A stretch of 64,000 nt of DNA from positions 1-64,000 of IMG/VR virus record IMGVR_UViG_3300043567_001187; one strand, written 5' to 3'. Numbering within the stretch: the first letter of the stretch is position 1; every line of letters starts with the position of its first letter. This document shows, piece by piece, positions 61,710 to 64,000 of this stretch. A program made the translations under genes and the position numbers. Under the pieces are notes generated by a model that saw only the letters and a list, made by a program, of their open reading frames with translations, was not told the origin of the DNA and ran no database searches. Source of the stretch: a virus.

Positions 61710-62834
61710 CTATACTCCTAGTATTGGATTAGTGTTTTTATGTATACTATTTACTCTACAAAATTTGGCACATCTAGACATATGTTTTAAAGAATCTGCT
61801 CCTATATAACAGCAGCAAGATCTTATGCCCCCTAGTAGCTCTTGAGCTACGTTATCAAGAGATCCTTTATATTTTACTGTTATTTTAGTTCCTTCACTAG
61901 CTCTATAATTTTTAATATGATCCTCATATTTTTCTTGTGCATAGTGGGTGCTCATGCCGTAGTATGAGAATTTAATTTTTCTTTTTTCTGTATCATATCC
62001 TGGATTGTTTGGTTGCCAAAAAGCTCCATGATTTGCTAGATACTCATATGTCCATTCTCCATCAGATTCTTCAGAACCAGCAAAATATCCTCCCAACATT
62101 ACAAAATCGCTTCCAGCGCATAATCCCTTGCAAACATCCCCAACTGTTTTATGTCCACCATCAGACACTATCAAACCGAGTTTCTTGGGTCCGTTTTGAA
62201 GACCGTGAGCAATATATGAGTTTTCTAAACAAGCCGACAACTGTGGAAAGCCACAACCAGTAAGAAAGCGAGTCGTACAGGCGCTTCCTCCACCAATTCC
62301 AATTTTGGCCAAATCTACTCCACCATAAATCAATAATTCTTGAGTAGACGAGGTATTGGTTACGTTTCCAGCTACAATTATCGACTCTGGAAAATTTTCT
62401 CTCACCTTCTTACAATACTTTACAAAAACATCCATATGACCATTAGGAACATCAATACAAATATTGGGCTGTTTTCCAAGTTTATTTTTTAGCTCTAATA
62501 AATGGCTTAAGTCACTTTTCTTATATCCTATAGATACAAATGTATAGTCTATATTTTCTGGATAGTCTGTGAAATAGTTGTATAAATCTTCAACCCTATG
62601 ATACTTATGGAGACATGCTATCATTTTATGTTTTGCTAAAGATTTAGCAATCTCAAATGAGCAAAAACTCATATTAGCACACATTATAGGAATACCATTC
62701 CAAACTCTAGGACTATGATAAAAATAGAAAGTTCTTTCTAGTTTAATCTCTGATCGACTAGTAAGAGTTGACCTTTGTGGTTCTATTAATACGTCATCAA
62801 AATCTAGTTTAGTTTCATTGCTTATTGTTTGCAT
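61710..62834 (-). CDS. guaC: GMP reductase
   Basis: 374 residues. IMPDH/GMPR TIM barrel: LDFDDVLIEP, CLHKYH, then KIGIGGGSACTTRFLTGCGFPQ with catalytic Cys186, SDGGHKTVGDVCKGLCAGSDFVMLGG, and the flap YGMSTHYAQ plus YRASEGTK. The absence of a CBS insertion and the YGMS flap favour GMP reductase over IMP dehydrogenase. It would convert GMP to IMP with NADPH, shifting purines from guanine to adenine, which fits an AT-rich genome. Phage copies are not usual. Confidence 0.83.
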   Translation of the reverse strand: MQTISNETKLDFDDVLIEPQRSTLTSRSEIKLERTFYFYHSPRVWNGIPIMCANMSFCSFEIAKSLAKHKMIACLHKYHRVEDLYNYFTDYPENIDYTFVSIGYKKSDLSHLLELKNKLGKQPNICIDVPNGHMDVFVKYCKKVRENFPESIIVAGNVTNTSSTQELLIYGGVDLAKIGIGGGSACTTRFLTGCGFPQLSACLENSYIAHGLQNGPKKLGLIVSDGGHKTVGDVCKGLCAGSDFVMLGGYFAGSEESDGEWTYEYLANHGAFWQPNNPGYDTEKRKIKFSYYGMSTHYAQEKYEDHIKNYRASEGTKITVKYKGSLDNVAQELLGGIRSCCCYIGADSLKHMSRCAKFCRVNSIHKNTNPILGV

Positions 62835-62836
62835 GA

Positions 62837-63367
62837 TTAGATATCAAAAAATCTCCAGCGGTTGTGGTGTTCTATGCTGTTATAGCCATCAATATATTGT
62901 AGATAGTTTTTTAGTTCATCCCAAGAAGAAAAAATCATCTGGTGTGGTATTGTACCAAACAACCAGTCTGGAGCATTTTGTTTGCCCTGTTCCATATGTA
63001 CAACCACGGGCTTTTTAGACCTATTGGCTAAAAATATTTCTTCGTATGTACCACACGGATGCACATCTAAATCTAGATTGACTATTAAAAAATCGCTAAT
63101 ATCTACTAGTCTTAAATCCACTCCTCGTATAGTTTTCATTACGGAGGATAGTGCATCATAATTTTGATCGTATTTTAGTTTAGTCTTATACTCGTGTGTT
63201 TCAGCATCTTCTTTACCAAGTTTTGTTGGTTTTTTAATTGGATTAAAGACAACAACACCTAAACTTTCTAAAAAAGGTGTTATATTATCTCTCCACCCAT
63301 TACCTCTATCTATTACCCTGTCCATCGCACCCGCTAAATACACTCTCTGATTTTTTAATCTATTCAT
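62837..63367 (-). CDS. Nucleoside 2-deoxyribosyltransferase-like protein
   Basis: 176 residues from the ATG at 63367, which shares a base with the stop of the small upstream gene (TGATG); the longer frame would begin with TTG. Motifs: VYLAGAMDR, WRDNITPFLESLGVVVFNP, VDLRLVDISDFLIVNLD and CGTYEEIFLANRSKKP with the catalytic Glu. The family transfers or hydrolyses deoxyribose on nucleotides. It is likely to work in nucleotide salvage with GMP reductase. Confidence 0.75.
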   Translation of the reverse strand: MNRLKNQRVYLAGAMDRVIDRGNGWRDNITPFLESLGVVVFNPIKKPTKLGKEDAETHEYKTKLKYDQNYDALSSVMKTIRGVDLRLVDISDFLIVNLDLDVHPCGTYEEIFLANRSKKPVVVHMEQGKQNAPDWLFGTIPHQMIFSSWDELKNYLQYIDGYNSIEHHNRWRFFDI

Positions 63368-63507
63368 CAATATTTATCCATAAATAAAAAAGTAAATAAA
63401 TTATTAGAAGGTTTCACTCCGACAGCACGACCACTTCTAACAAAATTTATTTGTTGAAGACCATGTATCACTCCCACAATAATACATACCATAAAAACAT
63501 ATTTCAT
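63367..63507 (-). CDS. Small membrane protein
   Basis: 46 residues, too short for ordinary cut-offs. ATG at 63507; the TGA at 63369-63367 overlaps the following ATG (TGATG). Hydrophobic N-terminus (YVFMVCIIVGVIHG), then a basic-polar end. GGAAAGG lies about 13 bases upstream, a long spacing, so translation may be weak. Function unknown. Confidence 0.5.
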   Translation of the reverse strand: MKYVFMVCIIVGVIHGLQQINFVRSGRAVGVKPSNNLFTFLFMDKY

Positions 63508-63554
63508 TATATTAATTATACCTTTCCGATGTCAGCATACCACTCACTGTCTTT

Positions 63555-63582
63555 AGTATAGCGACCAGACGAGGTATTTCAA
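63555..63582 (-). promoter_or_regulatory. Sigma70-like promoter candidate
   Basis: On the minus strand TTGAAA (63582-63577), 16 bases, TATACT (63560-63555), in the only long noncoding gap nearby (63508-63596). It would drive the small membrane gene and the downstream nucleotide genes. Confidence 0.4.
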
Positions 63583-63596
63583 ACAATATTTTTTGT

Positions 63597-64000
63597 TCAA
63601 TGGCTATAATATATATTTTTAACAGTATTTATAGGAAATATTTTATTATTAACCATATTTGTTATATCTTTTATAAGAATATTCTCTGTATTTTTATACA
63701 GCTCACACAGATAATCGAACTGATCCTGTGCTTCATTTACAGACTCTATTGCCATACGAATTTGATCTGGTGAATTACCATATGCTATACCAGCATCATA
63801 ACAAAAACCGTCTGGATGACACAATATACGAGATCTGAAGTATTCTTTTTTTGTTAAATTGTTCAAAGGATGAAGAACAGTGACGCAACCACATAAAGGG
63901 GCCATAATAGAAAAAAAGGTATTAGGATCATAGCAGTAAAATAATTTAGATCTATTAAAAACATCAACAGCTTCTGCAACAGATACTTTGTCAAGATTGG
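63597..64000 (-). CDS. Glycosyltransferase C-terminal part (5' end outside the window)
   Basis: The frame is open through base 64000, so the ATG at 63905 is internal and the gene extends to the right. At least 133 residues are visible. LFYCYDPNTFFSIMAPLCGC followed by VTVLHPL is the conserved donor-site end of a GT family in phage and bacterial sugar loci (a YD-x2-T...A-LCGC block). The C-terminus is helical. It may belong to the same pathway as the GT4 gene at 60599. Confidence 0.6.
   Translation of the reverse strand, partial: NLDKVSVAEAVDVFNRSKLFYCYDPNTFFSIMAPLCGCVTVLHPLNNLTKKEYFRSRILCHPDGFCYDAGIAYGNSPDQIRMAIESVNEAQDQFDYLCELYKNTENILIKDITNMVNNKIFPINTVKNIYYSH

Noticed and set aside
1-64000. 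Prophage, CRISPR array, tRNA cluster or toxin-antitoxin locus
   Set aside because: No integrase, repeat-spacer array, tRNA clover-leaf or toxin pair was seen on reading both strands; gene content fits a lytic phage. A covariance-model scan would be decisive for RNA genes.

Overview
The window is a fragment of a large, AT-rich tailed-phage genome (roughly one third GC by eye; a few lines were counted by hand). Evidence for a lytic virus rather than bacterial chromosome is the tape-measure protein and tail gene train, a phage-encoded replisome, tightly overlapped short genes (ATGA and TAATG junctions almost everywhere), fibre-like proteins and a phage-type sigma factor. No integrase, terminase, portal, major capsid gene, tRNA or CRISPR array was recognised. 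Shine-Dalgarno sequences of the AGGAG type and sigma70-like promoters indicate a bacterial host. The host itself cannot be named from this sequence.

Layout. (1) 1-18839, plus strand: tail module. It holds a tape-measure protein open at the left window edge, two tandem paralogous virion proteins, a tail/baseplate-type protein, another virion protein, and a 908-residue protein with a mucin-like Thr/Ser half and an autotransporter-like beta-strand half. (2) 18840-31366, minus strand: a surface-glycan/modification region with a carbamoyltransferase, a polypeptide GlcNAc-transferase-like enzyme, two YibB-like proteins (one inside an FkbM-methyltransferase/GT fusion), Cys-rich and zinc-ribbon proteins, a homing-endonuclease-like gene, a LicC-like nucleotidyltransferase and a GT4 enzyme with an embedded zinc ribbon. 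(3) 31377-48272, minus: replication and nucleotide metabolism. Genes are ssb (with its own promoter and terminator), DNA polymerase III alpha split into two genes with an epsilon-like exonuclease between them, a PD-(D/E)XK nuclease, dNMP kinase, primase, DnaB-type helicase, RecA-like recombinase, nucleases, PhoH, class II ribonucleotide reductase and dCMP deaminase. (4) 48312-51826, minus: nine small genes, mostly membrane or secreted, around a papain-like peptidase, resembling a lysis/envelope cassette. (5) 51927-55952, minus: fibre/adhesin proteins, one carrying a strikingly GC-rich LamG domain. (6) 56002-64000, minus: DeoC-like protein, ClpP-like protease, sigma factor, head-associated-looking proteins, two glycosyltransferases, GMP reductase and a deoxyribosyltransferase-like protein.

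How it fits together. The replication module supplies an almost host-independent replisome and dNTP supply. The glycan genes sit tail to tail with the mucin-like virion gene, which suggests, by inference only, that the phage glycosylates and otherwise decorates its own particle or remodels the host surface. Three small genes missed by ordinary length cut-offs (47646-47795, 49192-49362, 63367-63507) are supported by start/stop coupling with their neighbours, and several starts were moved on the basis of ribosome-binding sites, stop/start overlaps or a hairpin.
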